This document shows positions 49,226-61,760 of a DNA stretch of 64,000 bases, piece after piece. The stretch spans positions 21,438,824 through 21,502,823 of the forward strand of contig NC_088801.1 in NCBI RefSeq assembly GCF_011386835.1. The letters are read 5' to 3'. The notes below the pieces were generated by a model. It ran no database searches, was not told the DNA's origin, and saw nothing but the letters and a program-made list of their open reading frames with translations. The position numbers and the translations under genes are program-made. Within the stretch, counting starts at the first letter, position 1. Every line of letters starts with the position of its first letter. The DNA comes from Chrysemys picta bellii. Lineage: Eukaryota; Chordata; Testudines; Emydidae.

Positions 49226-50079
49226 CTTGTCTCTGCAGAAAGATCCGCACAAAGCTTCAGTTTTTAAAATTTTGCTTGGAAAATCCACATACTAAACTGC
49301 TGGAATTTCAGTTTATCTACCTTGAATATAAACAGCTGTGCAAATTTTGAATATGTTTGAACCTGTTCTTCCAGAAAGAGTAAAGGTCAGATCCTTGACC
49401 TTGTTTCATTTGTTTTGCACTATTGCACTGGTGCAGAGCAGCTGTAATATGGCACAACCAACCCTCTGAAGATTCTTCCTATATAGAGCAGCATCAATCC
49501 ATAGCAGCTCCTATGCCACCCTCTCCTGGCTCCTGGTTAAGGGATATGATTGGGGCATTCATAACCAATTTAAATTAGAGCAGCCTTGATGCTGCTCTAA
49601 TGTATGTCATGGACCACTCAGCAGTCAGATGGCCCCAAGGTCCAGAGAACGTAAAGATGGCTTAAAGCCACCTTTGCCTCCCACCTCCACCTCTGATGCC
49701 AAGTACATCAATGGCCCTAAATATTGTTTCAGTACAGGTTTTGGATGCAAGAGGAATGCAGGAGAAGGCCCTAACAGACCAATTTGATTATTTAATCAAT
49801 TTTCTTTATTAACTTTTTCATAAGAGAAAAGATGGGCCTTTTACTTCAATTCATGTAAACAGATATGAATTCTGATACATTATGGCTGTATCTATAGTAC
49901 CATTATCATTTTTCACTGTATGCTGTGATAAAAATGTAATTCTGGTATTTACATACAGTGTAATATTTTTATTTTGAGGTTTATAAAATGAGCTCTTCAC
50001 AGTGTCTCTGCAAATTTAATAAATAAAAGTAAATAAACATTGAATATATTTAATGTGTTGACAAATATCAATAGTCATA

Positions 50080-50940
50080 GGGTACACAAATCCCACATGG
50101 ACTGGAAAGAGTTAAACTGCAGCACGCATAACCAGCCTGCCCTAACACTGTTAGTGGGCATCAGGCCTGTAGGAAGGGGCTGAAAAAGGGAAGAGCTCAC
50201 TCAGTTGTAGCTGGCTAGGAAGGAGAGCATACTAACTGTTTTCACCCATCTGGAGTCAGGAATGGAGTAGGACTGTGGCTGGTCGGAGCCTCTCAGAAGG
50301 GAAGGCAGGCCTGACACCAACCTATCTGAGTTTATCAGGCAGCTTCCAATGGTGTTAACCTAGGCCACAGCAAGGGATGCCCCACTATGAGAAAAATGGT
50401 GGGGTCTGAGAACTGAGTCCAGAGAGCAGGCAGAGAAATAACCTCGGAGGGGCTGAGATTGCCCAGCTGGGATAAAGCCTCTTTTATTATATGTTTGTTT
50501 TGGAACTTTCAATTCTGCTACCCAAAAGTGGGGGATTGAGCTTTCATGGTGACCTGGCCAGGGGGCTGAGCCATATGACTCCAGAGTGGGCTGGAAACCC
50601 TGTTGGGGAAACTAAGGCAGTGAGACTACAGCCAGGGGCGGCTCTAGCTTTTTTGCCACCCCAAGCCTTCGGTGGCATGCCTGCGGGAAATCCGCCGGTC
50701 CCACGGCTTCGGCGTACCTGCCGCCGAATTGCCGCCGAATCCGCGGGACTGGTGGACCTCCTGCAGGCATGCTGCCGAAGGCTGCCTGACTGCCACCCTC
50801 GCAGGGACCGGCAGGGCGCCCCCCGCGGCTTGCCGCCCCAGGCACGCGCTTCGAGCGCTGGTGCCTGGAGCCGCCACTGACTACAGCCCCATGCTCCACC
50901 ACGAAGAGGTACCCAGGGCGCGGTGACCCTACAACACAAC
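50080..50940 (+). mobile_element. LTR-like sequence interrupted by a hAT element (tentative)
   Basis: A GC-rich block relative to its surroundings. A polyA-like GGGATAAAGCCTCTTTTATT at about 50467-50486 is a motif I associate with reptilian LTRs. It ends GGTGACCCTACAACA at 50936. I could not find a matching 5' TG start or target duplication, so the limits are approximate. Confidence 0.3.
50632..50878. mobile_element. hAT-like element, GC-rich
   Basis: The ends CCAGGGGCGGCTCTAGC and GCCTGGAGCCGCCACT are inverted. The 8-mer GACTACAG flanks both sides perfectly (50624-50631 and 50879-50886). The 247-bp body is CpG-rich and repeats GCGGCATG- and CCGCCG-type words. Several overlapping frames of 60-136 codons on both strands are caused by the CpG-rich, stop-poor sequence. 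Confidence 0.88.
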
Positions 50941-51599
50941 ACAGATGGAATCATCCCAGAGTAACATTCTGTTCATATCTCCACAATCACTTCAATGTGG
51001 CAAATACTGAAATGGACAGATGGACACTAGGGCTTTACCATACTGGTAGACTGAAAGAGTAGCAACTTCCAGAGTTGAGACTCCTCGACTGAGAATATTC
51101 ATCCTTTGGCTCCCAGATAACTATAAACAAAGCACTCTAGATGATTTCCTAATCTGCCTGACACAGTATTATAAGGTGGTCTTTTAGGTGGCCAAACCAT
51201 GTGAGGCTTTATATTATATACACATGCTGATGTTGATTTAATATGCATTAAATGTGCATTGTTAACCCCCCACACAACTTCACAGATCAATATTCATACC
51301 TAAGCTCAATCAATATACAAAGGCAAGAAACTCTTATCTTTAAAATGAAAGGAATTCCCCAGCTTTAAATGTTTTCCCAATGTTACAGTTTAATATAAAA
51401 CCAATTCAAGTACCAAAGAGAATATCTTATCAAGGGACTGGTAAAATAAAGTTAATAGTGGTCCACCTAAATGATTGTTTGTAAAAGCGATGGAGAATTA
51501 GTAATTAGCTATTACTAATAATTTTTCTCGAGAAACCAAGTTGATTACATTATATAAGAAGTAAAAGGAATTTTTATGAGCACTACATCAATTACACCT

Positions 51600-51624
51600 G
51601 TGTGTGTGTGCCTGTGTATGTGTG

Positions 51625-51656
<32 letters not shown>

Positions 51657-51675
51657 TACATATGCACATGCACAT
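51600..51675. repeat. (TG)n(TA)n(CA)n alternating tract
   Basis: TG repeats, then TA repeats (51625-51642), then CA repeats, giving about 75 bases of nearly pure purine-pyrimidine alternation. The tract is close to self-complementary and so can form a cruciform or Z-DNA. Confidence 0.85.
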
Positions 51676-52589
51676 AAAATGGTAAAAGATGGAAAAAGCT
51701 CCTCAACTGAGAAAATCCAGTTAGATAATGCTGTGGCAGCTCAAATATACTCAACTACATGGGTTTCATCTGTTGCTGGGGAAAATATAAACATAGCTAA
51801 AAATAAATACTGAAGGATTTAAAATACATAGAGACTCAAAGAGGATTAAGCCTTTTAGATCTTTAGAACAAAAGCGGTTTTAATCTCCTAAAATACATCA
51901 AGAACTTTAAAAGCAAATATTGCATTTTTGATTCCACTTTCCTTGCTTCTTCCATTATATCATTTCCAATACCTCTCATGAACAATACCAGGCTTAACAT
52001 TTAAAAAAATAATTAAATCTAGTACTACAGCACTAAATATATTAAAAAGCTTAATCAACTTCTAAAACTGCATAGATATCATTTGCTTGGTATATCAACA
52101 GTTTTGAATTAATTGATCAAAAGATGTGGTTGAGGGTTTCAAAAATGCAAATTTCACCAGTCGTTCAATTGCCCAAGCTTAAAATGACTATTATTTTTGT
52201 CTGGTTCACCTCCTTGGATACAAAATTTATATTAAATAATGTTTAAAGTTGTATTTCTGTCAAGTATTTGCACCGTGAGCTTGCTAGAACAGGGATGCTT
52301 TTACTGTGTTTTTTCTACAGCACCTAATGTAATGGACTCGCAGTCTTGATTAGGACTTCTAGACTCTCCTACAATGTTACTGTTATTAGTACTACAGTTA
52401 TTACTACTACTACATAATATCCATTGAGAGTATTTTGTTTATTTTTATGGATTAATTATGTGCTCTGTTCATGACCTAATATTAGCTATATAAAATTGAG
52501 CATTAGTGCCCAAATCATCTCATCCTCCCTTTCCGCTCCTTGAGGAGTCTCCTGTTTTCTTCCTCTAAAATTCTACCTAGCTAAGCTAC

Positions 52590-52830
52590 TTATATGCCCC
52601 CCCATACCATAGTATCTGAGTGTCTTACAATTTTTAAACTATTTATCCTCACAACACCCTTGTGAGGTAAGAATTGGTACTATCCCCATTCTACAAATGG
52701 GAAATTGAGGCACCAAGAAGGTACATGACTTGCCCAAGGTCACACAGGAAGTCTATCAAAGAGGAGGGATTTGAACCCAGGCCTCCTCGGTCCCAGACTA
52801 GTGTTCCAATCAATGGATCACCCTTCCTTC
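52590..52830 (-). mobile_element. MIR-type SINE, unusually complete
   Basis: On the minus strand it reads GGGATTTGAACCCAGGCCTC in inverse, then GACCTTGGGCAAGTCATGTA, CCTTCTTGGTGCCTCAATTT, CCATTTGTAGAATGGGGATA and CACAAGGGTGTTGTGAGGAT. These are all recognisable blocks of MIR in order, from the B-box-like region to the 3' part. Good preservation for such an old family. Confidence 0.8.
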
Positions 52831-53999
52831 ATGATCACATCTCTTCCTGCCTTATGTCTTCTGTGGCTCCCTCTTTCTCCACTTTGTCCTGATATCACTT
52901 GCTCTGTCTCTCCCACCACTCCTCCTCTCTCCAATATTGAAGAAAACTGTTAGTGTACACAACAGCCTCAGGAGACAATCCTCAAACAGACTTTTTAAAA
53001 TGGAAAAATTAATCATGAAGTAAGAGATTCTCTTATCAGTTATTGGCTCCTCTGCACCACTCAGGAGGTAGAAAGAGGCCAGAAACTGTCTGCAAATGGC
53101 TAGCAAAGAATTTCACTGTTGGCGGGAAACTCCCTGCTATCTACTTCTAGGCTCCCTGTTCCTATGACCTCTAATCCCAGTGTAGGGGCATGTCTGGATA
53201 AGGAAGATGGTTTGGCAGAGCTTTGGTCTTTCATGGCAATCCTATACCGGTTTAAGTTCTAACTCCTAGCTGCCAGATGCTTTATATTGTGTTGGGAAAA
53301 AGGGCTAGTCCTTGGAATCAAGGAGACTAATCTGACTCCCTGACAACTGTCCACTTATGTCACACTGAATGCTAGACACAGAAAAGAATCTAGATTCAAA
53401 TGTTCTCAACATTATCATTCTCTTTTGAAAATTCAGGCTGCAATATATGTTTGTCACAGTCATAAAACTGATAAGTTATACATTTCAGGGTTGGAAGTCA
53501 ACAAGACTTGAGAAAAGCAAAGCAAATGATATACATCTAGTATTTTCTGTTCTTTCTTATGTTAGCTATTCTGTTTGGACTCTAGTTTGAACCAGATTGT
53601 TTATTTCACACATGATGCTAACTTCCCTTACTAATCTAGAACAATATGCTTAGAAAGATGGTCTTGGAATTGACAACCAGTACATGGTTGACAAACGGTG
53701 AAACATATGTGCCACTGAGGAATTTTATCACAAATTATATGTAGGAATCCATCCATATACTGTCATAGGTATGAGGTAAATACTAATCATATCTGACAAA
53801 AGCACTGATACAGACACCCTGCTTACAACCCGACCTGTATATTAAAACCAGCCACACTAAAAAGAACAGAATATAGGTTGAATTGTGCTGCCATAAACAG
53901 CATGCAGAAGTAATGTTACTTTTTCCTATTAACCACTCCTCTAGCTTTTTCTGAAGCATCTGATTCTGGACAATGATTCTGGACCTCTGATTAGTCAGA

Positions 54000-54120
54000 T
54001 AGGATATTAATTATTATTATTTATTTGTATTACAGTAGTGCCTAAGAGCTCTGGTCACGGATCAGGACCTCATGGTCCTAGGCACTGTACAAACACAGAA
54101 CCCTGGCCTAAAGAGATGAA
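54000..54120. repeat. Interspersed repeat (reptilian, unnamed)
   Basis: TTATTATTATTTATTTGTAT, TACAGTAGTGCCTAAGAGCT, CCTCATGGTCCTAGGCACTG and TACAAACACAGAACC follow a repeat I know from turtles and other sauropsids. I cannot name the family with certainty. Confidence 0.55.
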
Positions 54121-54769
54121 AGTGATGTTTTCTGCATACACCGTAACTATATTTTATTGTGTTGCATTTATTTCACCAGCCAACATACTTCACCAGATAT
54201 GAGAGGGATCCCCACAGTGACATAAGGAAGCAGCATCGAACAATTCCTTTGTAAAGAGTGCCATGTATTAAATGTCATAAATTCAGTCAATGTAGAGATT
54301 ATTTAAGCATCTGTTTTGGAGTCTGACTCTGAGCTAGAAAAGGTTAAGGAACTTGCAGGCTAAATTACTCAAATTCTACCTTTAAAGACATATTAGAGAA
54401 GTATATCCATAGTAATTAGGGCTGTACCTTATAAATAGCTGACAAAGCCATGTTAGATAGACTAGAGATTTGAAATGCAAACCTATACTGTTAGAGAATT
54501 AGAGGTAAATACTAATTGTATTTATTTACTTATATCTTGTTAGGTGTTAACCATGTAACCAGACAGTTCCTGTCTATTACAATATACTACTGATTCAGAG
54601 ATTAAAAGGAAATAGTAAGAATTTGATGGAACTTGGGTGTAATAAAATCATTGTCTTTATTTCTCTTTGAAGTTTGAAGTAAACTGTCTATGAATTGCTT
54701 AATGGAGAATTACCTTATGATGATGAATGCAACTAATTACCTGGTATACATAGGAAATAGGAGGTTTTA

Positions 54770-55505
54770 CTTCAAAGCCACTATTCGTCACCCAAGGAAT
54801 ACCTGCTGTCAAGTGTCTATCGATAGCCTGCCAGAGATCTATAGAAGAACTCTAGGGCCCTGAACCTGTTATCTGACATGAGCTTGAGCTTTGTCAGAGG
54901 AAGCATGAGTTGCAAGACTGAGGTCTCCAGCACCAGTCTGGATTACCCTGCTACTTCTCATGGAAGAATTTGAACAAACTCTATACATGGATTGCCTGTT
55001 TGGACTGTAAGTGGATGAACTGATTCTGGAAAGAACTTTTTGCAACTCAGCAGCTCACCATCTCTACTATGAAACTAACCTAAGAACCTTACTCGTATCT
55101 AAATGTATAACGATCTTTTAACCACAATACTCTCTCTCTTTTCTTTTCAAATAAATCTTAGTTTAGTTAATAAGAAATGGCCGTAAACGTGTATTTGGGT
55201 AAGATCTGAAATATTCATTGTCCTGGTGGATAATGTGTCCGATCTCTTGGGATTTATATATGAAGAACAAGATTTTCAGTCATCCTCATCATATTTGACT
55301 TGGCTGTCTGGGTGGGAGTCTAAGGCTGGAGCTTTGAGGGAACTGTGGTTTTGGTTTCTGGGTAACCAGTAAGGTGTTGTAGAAGCTGTTTTGTTGCTGG
55401 CTTGGTTAATCTAATTATTAGAATAACCACCAATTCAGGGATCGTTTGCCCCATTCTTTACAGTTTGCCCTGACTGAGCATTCTCAGTGTGGCCCCCCCC
55501 AGGCA
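54770..55505 (+). mobile_element. Probable retroelement fragment, LTR-like (tentative)
   Basis: The block GTCACCCAAGGAATACCTGC through CAAATAAATCTTAGTTTAGT to GCCCCATTCTTTACAGTTTG matches a moderately repeated turtle sequence as I recall it. It has a polyA-like AATAAA at 55150. I see no clear ends, no duplication and no coding frame, so its class is open. Confidence 0.35.
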
Positions 55506-56651
55506 ACAATGGTTACATAGACCTTCAACTTTTTTTCTCAGGACTCGCTCTTTACATAGCACACTTTCTCACACAAAACCCACTTTTGTTGATCATTGCT
55601 CTAGTAAATCACGTTACATCTCTCATTCCCCAAAAGAGTGGTAAATTCCAGGACCATACACAGGACTGTAGGTCTCTTTTTCTGTGTCACACTAATATAT
55701 GTATACCCTTACTCCAGAGCAGGGTAGAAAATCTTTCTGTTTGCAGAAATCCAGTACATGATACACTGAATGACATCAACAATGGCCTAAGATAAAGTGC
55801 TACAATGTTACCCACTAGATGAAATATCAATTCCCCTGGGCTGCCACACACTTCAAATGCAATAATAGCATCTGTAAAAGGAGTCATTACTATCTCAATG
55901 AACTTGTAATATGATAAATTGTTTAACAACCTTTCACTGAGTTTGTAATATCTCTGGATTCATTATCATGTTAATAGAACTATCAAGGTTTCAAATTCCT
56001 TGCAATTTAAATATTTTCTTTTCCTGTTTGTTTTTGTCTTTTCTCATTTTTGTAATGATTTCCTTTAAATAATAAAAATGTAGCAATTTCAATTTTAAAA
56101 TATGTTACAACTTATTAAGATTATGACACAGATTTATATAAAGCACTAAAATTAAATAGTACCAAATGTCCATGCCATCCTTACGTTGCCCTACTGAGAA
56201 CAGATTTTTCAGCAATATACTTTCACTTTTCATAATAGAAAACAAAAGGCAAAAGCTGGAGTTGGTGACTAAAGAAAATCACAGCAAGACATCAGATTGA
56301 TGATTTTTTTAAACTGTTCTTTCCCTATAAACGTCCTCCACATCATTGTCCAGGCACAGCAGCTGTGAGCAAGGAGCATGGATTAATGAAGGTATGAGAG
56401 CACAGTTATTGTAATGTAAAAAGATCAATCAACATAAGGAAGGCTACTGTCAGTATCATTGAAGCCTATGTTAAAGACAATACAATAGATTTAGAGTAAG
56501 TCAGGATTCAGAAATTCATGGGTTTTGCATTGTTTTAATGGCAACCCTCCCCTGTAATTAAAAAAACAGTATGATCATTTAAAGCTGTATTCTCTCAACT
56601 ACTGCCATGGTTTATATTAAAATAAATTAAAAAATATAAGTATAACCCTTC

Positions 56652-57338
56652 TGTAGCAGGGTGACCACCCCACTCCTGCCCTGAAGGGCTTAAAACAGCC
56701 CTGGGAGAGGACTGCAGTGGGGAAAAAGCTAAGCTGATTGGAGGAAGCAGCCACAGGTGAGGCCACGCCCCAATCAGGCCACAGCTGGCCCAATAAGAGG
56801 GCTGAGGGCTAGAGACTGAGAGACACACTCTCTCTAGCTTTTGAGAGAGAAGGACCTGGCTGCCTGGGAGTGGAGCAGGGTACCTGAGGTGGAGCAGTGC
56901 TGGGGAAGGGCAGAGGGAGCTGGGGAGCTCCAGCCCAGCAAAGCCCCAGGCTGCAGGCCGAGTTAAGGGCCCAGAAAGGTACTGGGGCTGCAGAGGGGCA
57001 GCCCAGATATAGGCAGAGGCAGCTGGTCGAACCCTGCTTGCTGATGATGAGTGGTTTATAGACTGCAGTCTGCCCCAGGGAGTGGGGGCTAGACAATGAC
57101 TGGCAGTAGCCACTGAGGCAAGGTGGAGATTGCGGGTTCCCCTAGGAGGGGAGACCCAGCTTGTGGGTTACTGCTAGGGGGCTGAACCCTGACATAGAGG
57201 GACACTAGGGTCTGGAAGGGACACAGGGGCCAGAGGCAGGCGAGACACTGGCCTGCAGAGGGCGCTCTGTGCTGAAAGAGCTGAATCCCTAGATGACCAG
57301 CAGGAGGCGCCACACTGGTGAGTCATCGTCCCGCAACA
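56652..57338 (+). mobile_element. Solo LTR with 5-bp target duplication
   Basis: The element starts TGTAGCAGGGTGACC and ends TCCCGCAACA, the TG...CA form of LTRs. CCTTC flanks it on both sides (56647-56651 and 57339-57343). The 687-bp body is GC-rich, with a CAAT-like CCAATCAGG at about 56771 and a TATA-like CAATAAGAGG at 56791. No internal retroviral or Gypsy coding sequence is present, so it arose by recombination between two LTRs. A 5-bp duplication fits several LTR classes and does not decide between ERV and Gypsy. The 172-codon minus-strand frame within it is not a gene. Confidence 0.88.
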
Positions 57339-59189
57339 CCTTCTCATCTTTCAAGATGCAACTCTTGGGTCTGTCTTGTCTCTCGTGTTCATTTTACTTT
57401 CTTTATATGGTCCTGCAAGATGCAGACCACCACCTGCAATGACCTGAACTTCAATGGAAGTCAACTAAATGTTTTTTATCAGAAAAAGCAAATTAGTTGA
57501 AACTGAAACGTTTTGCAGAAATGTATCAGTTGCAACAAAACCTTTGTCTGGAAGGTTTCTGTAGTCCAGCATGGAATTTCTGGTCAAAACCAGAAAGTGA
57601 TACACTCCAGAATAGCAAATAGCTAAGGACCTCCATTTTGGGGTTTTATTATGTTTAACATTTCATTGGAATTCATCTGTATTTATTACCAAAATTAAAA
57701 ATGGGTGAAATCAGTTGAGAAAATTAACAACACAACTTTGTGGGCAGGAAAAACCCAACAAAGGTAGAAAAGTAAGGATATTGAAAGTAAACGCAGTTTA
57801 ACACTAGTTAATATTTTACTTTTAGCTTTGTTTATTAAAAACTTTACTATGCAGAGGAAGTGGATGGGGATATGCTGAAGGGCTGGAGTCAAAATGAGGT
57901 CTATCCATCAGAGGAAGCAGATGGGCAGGGATCCAGGTGATAGAACCCATCTCTCTTCACCCACTGTATAGCTGCAGCAGCTACCAACTCACAGTTACCC
58001 TCCTCTGAACAAGTACAATGTGCCATCTGGTAGGGACTCTGCAGGGGACAGCCAGGTGTGGGGAGTTCCAGCACTTGCAAAATTCATGTTAAAAAAATCA
58101 GTAAACCCCAAACTTCAAGTTTTTCAAAACCCAGGAATTTTTCAGATATAGTCAGTAAATTCCAAAAATGAAAAGAAAGGGGAAAAATACATCACAGAAA
58201 ACTGGATGCAAACAGGTCACTATGGAGACTGCTAGAAATAAGTCACATTTATAGGGATAATACGTATTAGACGGATGGGGCAGAAGATTTTAAAATACAC
58301 AAGTTTTCCAAAACATGTTGATCAAGCTCTGCTTGTATCACTAATAAACTAGAGTATTGGTGTATTTTGGTCTTTAATCTTGTTTGATATGGATTTAATG
58401 TAATGTTCTGTCATAAACTCTGAATGCATCATGGCAGGTCACTCTCTCAAATGGGGAAAGAGCCTACAAGCAAGAGTAATTGTCAGTCTCCTCACACCAA
58501 TTGGACAGTGTTTTGGGGCCACTGGATTTGTGTAATTCCAGTTTCAGTAGCCCCTCTCCTGCATTGGTCCAGTGCATCCCCATCACTTTCCACACTAAGC
58601 TTTGTGGACAAAATGACACCATGTACTCTTGCTCTACCCTCTTTAGGAAATTGCTGGAAAGACCTTCCGTAAGCCCACCTATGCCAGAGTAAACTGCGTG
58701 CTATATTAATAAGAACTAAAAATCTAAAATAAGTGTGAGATGACAAACTAGGACACAAGAGTTCAAAAATGGTCTAAATTTTCAACAATGGGCTAAGAAT
58801 TACTTGCTCACCACACTTGTTGAAATTACTTTAGTCTGCTAAATCTAACTCAACATGTATGCATTTCTTACTATTTCACAAATTGTAATAAACCCTGTGA
58901 CATCCATGCTATAGTGACTTGTGCTGCAATCCCTCAAAGTATGTAGAAAATTGCAAATACATGACATTTCCAGGCACAAATAAGATCTAGGTCAATAGCT
59001 TCCTGGTAAATTAACAATATTCAGCGTACCCAAAAAGATTCAAAATGGGGGGGCGGGGAGAATGCTACTACAGGATCCAATACATTCAATGTTGTAAATT
59101 CTTTTTGCTAAATTATTTAAATGAAAAACCCAAAAGCATTAAAATATATTCCTTATTCTTTCCTTTAGCTTCAAGTCAGATCATGACCA

Positions 59190-59261
59190 AGGTGAAATCC
59201 TGGCCCCAATGAAGTCAATAGCAAAACTTCCTTTCACTTTAATGGGGCAAGGATTTCACCC
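59190..59261. repeat. Short foldback repeat
   Basis: AGGTGAAATCCTGGCCCCAA pairs with AATGGGGCAAGGATTTCACC, with a loop of about 10 bases. The loop side carries TGAAGTCAATAG. One of the best-preserved palindromes of its type in the window. Confidence 0.8.
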
Positions 59262-59830
59262 TAGATCTCTAATAGTTTCACAACTTCAATGCAAAAAGCA
59301 TTAAGTATTGCAATCAACTTACTACTTTGTGTAATTTAAAGTTAGAGAAAGGAATAAGGAATACAATTTTGATCAATGACTTACTTCATAAGTAAAAGTT
59401 ATCCTGAAGCAATTTTATCCGTGTTTAGCATTCTGGACATTCTACTGGATGTTGGTAATTAACAATATCACCAAGGAGGAGAACATCACACCCTAATGCA
59501 GTGGTGTAGCTCTATTGACTTCACTGAAACTGTGCTGAATTATTGACTAGCTTACTGTCAACTTACTAGCTGAAGAACTGGCCCCATAATAGAAATGAAG
59601 ACAATAATCATTTTTATTTTTACATAGTCCCTTTAAACAGATACATCCCAAAGTTCTTTACGAACTGTGCTGGCTGTTCAAACTACATACAGAAGTTTGG
59701 ACTTTGCCCAGCCTTGGCCACATGCATAAGGAATCGCCAGGGCAGAAGGAGCCTTTTCCCCACTCTCCTGTGACCTTTTGTTCTTGTACTCCTCAGCATG
59801 CAAGTATTATGTGGGTGCAGTGCTTACAAT

Positions 59831-59973
59831 AGGGTGACCAGATGTCCCGATTTTATAGGGACTGTCACGATTTTATGGGGACAGTCCCGAGTTTGGGGAC
59901 TTTTTTTTTAATATAGGCTTCTATTGCCCCCCACCCCGCCCAATTTTTCACATTTGCTGTCTGGCTACCCTAG
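59831..59973. mobile_element. hAT-like short element
   Basis: AGGGTGACCAGATGTCCCG at the left and CTGTCTGGCTACCCTAG at the right are inverted ends. The flanks CTTACAAT (59823-59830) and CTCACAAT (59974-59981) match at 7 of 8. The interior repeats GACTGTC.CGATTTTATGGGGA and carries a T-run. Confidence 0.75.
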
Positions 59974-60767
59974 CTCACAATGATATTAAACAAATCAAAA
60001 GGGACAAGGAGGGATGAAAGCAGAGCTCCATGTTCTCCACACTAGACAGTAGGGCTTGTGAACTCCACAGTTCCTGTTCATGGGAGCTCTAACTGTACAA
60101 CCCTTAAATTTCTTGAATGTTTCTGATTTCTTTGTTACAGTATTCAACCAGCTCTCATTATGAAAACGTGAAACCAGGTTTATAATGCATATTTTGAACC
60201 CTAATTATAGCTACCATTTCTATATCTATGTATATATAGATGAGGGTATCACCTCTACCGTCTCTTTTGGGAGGAAACTTGCTGGGTGCTGTCAAATAGT
60301 TACCAACAGTACACAACAGTTTAGTACAGGAAGCTAAAAATGAGGATTCACAAGGGGCATCAAGATACAACACTGCAATGTACTGAGCACTCTCAGTAGG
60401 TTCCTGTGTGTGCAGACTGAATTACTTGAGTTGGAATATTGCTAGGGCTAACACACCTACTCTTGCAAGAAGTGCCATGCACAAGTAATGAGGACCTGTG
60501 ATCAGAGAAATGGCAACTATAGCAGCATAGTGCCCCCTAACACCATGCTACTCAGAGAAAAGTGTTCCCTACTAAATTGCTTTGTGAAAGACCTGATTTT
60601 CTCTAGTTGTCCCCCACCCAAGCACTGAGCCAATCTATCCCAGCTGAGTTTATGAGGTCTGACAAGGATAACGTGGAAATGATATGGCAAGATGCCATAT
60701 TAATTTTTAAAATGATGAAAAATACCACGACAAGTGCTCTTCAAATATGCTTAGTATTATGAAACTA

Positions 60768-61180
60768 CAGGTACTCCTCACTTAACGTTGTAGTTATGTT
60801 CCTGAAAAGTGCGACTTTAAGCAAAACGATGTTAAGCAAATCCAATTCCCTTACCCCGTACAGCAAGCAGGAGTCTCTGGGAGCAGCTCCAAGGCAGAGG
60901 GCAGGAGCAGCACATGGCAGTGGGGGGAGGGACAGCTGCTGCACAGGGAACTTAGGGGAGTGGGGAGCTGATGAGGGGCTGCTGGTCCACCCTGGTTCCA
61001 ACCACCCACCAGCTAGCTGCAACGGGCTGCTCTTCCTGCAAGCAGTGGACAAAACAGGCGGCTGCCAAATGAGGTTAGAAGGGAGCATTTCACAACTTTA
61101 AATGAGCATGTTCCCTAATTGATCAGCTACTTAACATCGAAACAACGTTAACCGGGATGACTTTAAGTGAGGAGTTCCAG
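60768..61180. mobile_element. Tigger-like mariner element (non-autonomous)
   Basis: CAGGTACTCCTCACTTAACG at the left and CTTTAAGTGAGGAGTTCCAG at the right are inverted ends of the Tigger/pogo kind. TA flanks both sides (60766-60767 and 61181-61182). The 413-bp interior is GC-rich and non-coding. Frames of about 100 codons on both strands are shadows of this composition. Confidence 0.85.
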
Positions 61181-61202
61181 TATATGGAGCACTGCCTAAC
61201 TT

Positions 61203-61490
61203 AGCGTATGTCTACACTTCAGCTGGGAGCATGCTTTCCAGCTCAGGTAGGAAGACATGTGCTTCAGTTAGCATGCTAAAAATAGCAGTGTAGTTGGGGG
61301 TAGCAGCTCAGGTGGTAGCAGCCTGTGTATGTACCTGGGTGTCTGGGAGGGTTTGTACTCAGGAAGCTAGCCAGAGCTGCCATTAACCCCAGCTACACTG
61401 GTCTTTTTACAGCACTAGTTTGGGCAGAGCTACCATATGTATGTCTACCTGAGCTGGGAACCATGCATAAAACAAAAGACAAATTCCATG
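61203..61490. mobile_element. Truncated DNA element with internal inverted repeats
   Basis: GTATGTCTACACTTCAGCTG with CATGCTTTCCAGCTCAGGTA at the left are mirrored by TATGTATGTCTACCTGAGCT and GGGAACCATGC at the right. AAAATAGCAGTGTAG and CAGCTACACTGGTC form an inner pair. The right end seems to lack the outermost TCTACAC part, so it is probably truncated. Confidence 0.6.
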
Positions 61491-61639
61491 GTGTAGCACA
61501 TGAGACCTGGGGATAAATCATTCTCAGTGGAAGGGATCCAGCTATGGAATAAACTTACAGAGTATATTAGGCAAATCACATCAGACTATCTTTAGGAAAC
61601 ACTGCAAAATGTTCCTCTTCGAAAAAATATTTCCATCAT

Positions 61640-61760
61640 AACAAGAATGACACAACAGAAGAAGAAGAGCACTGTGTGGCTCGAAAGCTTGTCTCTCTCA
61701 CCAACAGAAGTTAGTCCAATAAAAGATATTACCTCACTCACCTTGTGCAACTTATAACAT
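61640..61760 (+). mobile_element. Penelope-like 3' tail, second family (likely)
   Basis: GAAGAA (61661-61666), stem GAGC/GCTC around ACTGTGTG (61667-61682), GAAAGCTT, then GTCTCTCTCACCAACAGAAG and TTAGTCCAATAAAAGATATT. The layout GAAGAA-stem-GAAAGCTT followed by an AATAAA-like word and a tail parallels the intact Penelope-like element at 24158-24230. I recall this tail as widespread in reptiles. No coding part is present. Confidence 0.5.

Noticed and set aside
50491..50954. Overlapping frames of up to 136 codons on both strands
   Set aside because: They coincide with the CpG-rich hAT element and its flanks and have no domain.
56595..57113. 172-codon minus-strand frame
   Set aside because: It lies across the solo LTR and its flank, with low-complexity composition and no domain.
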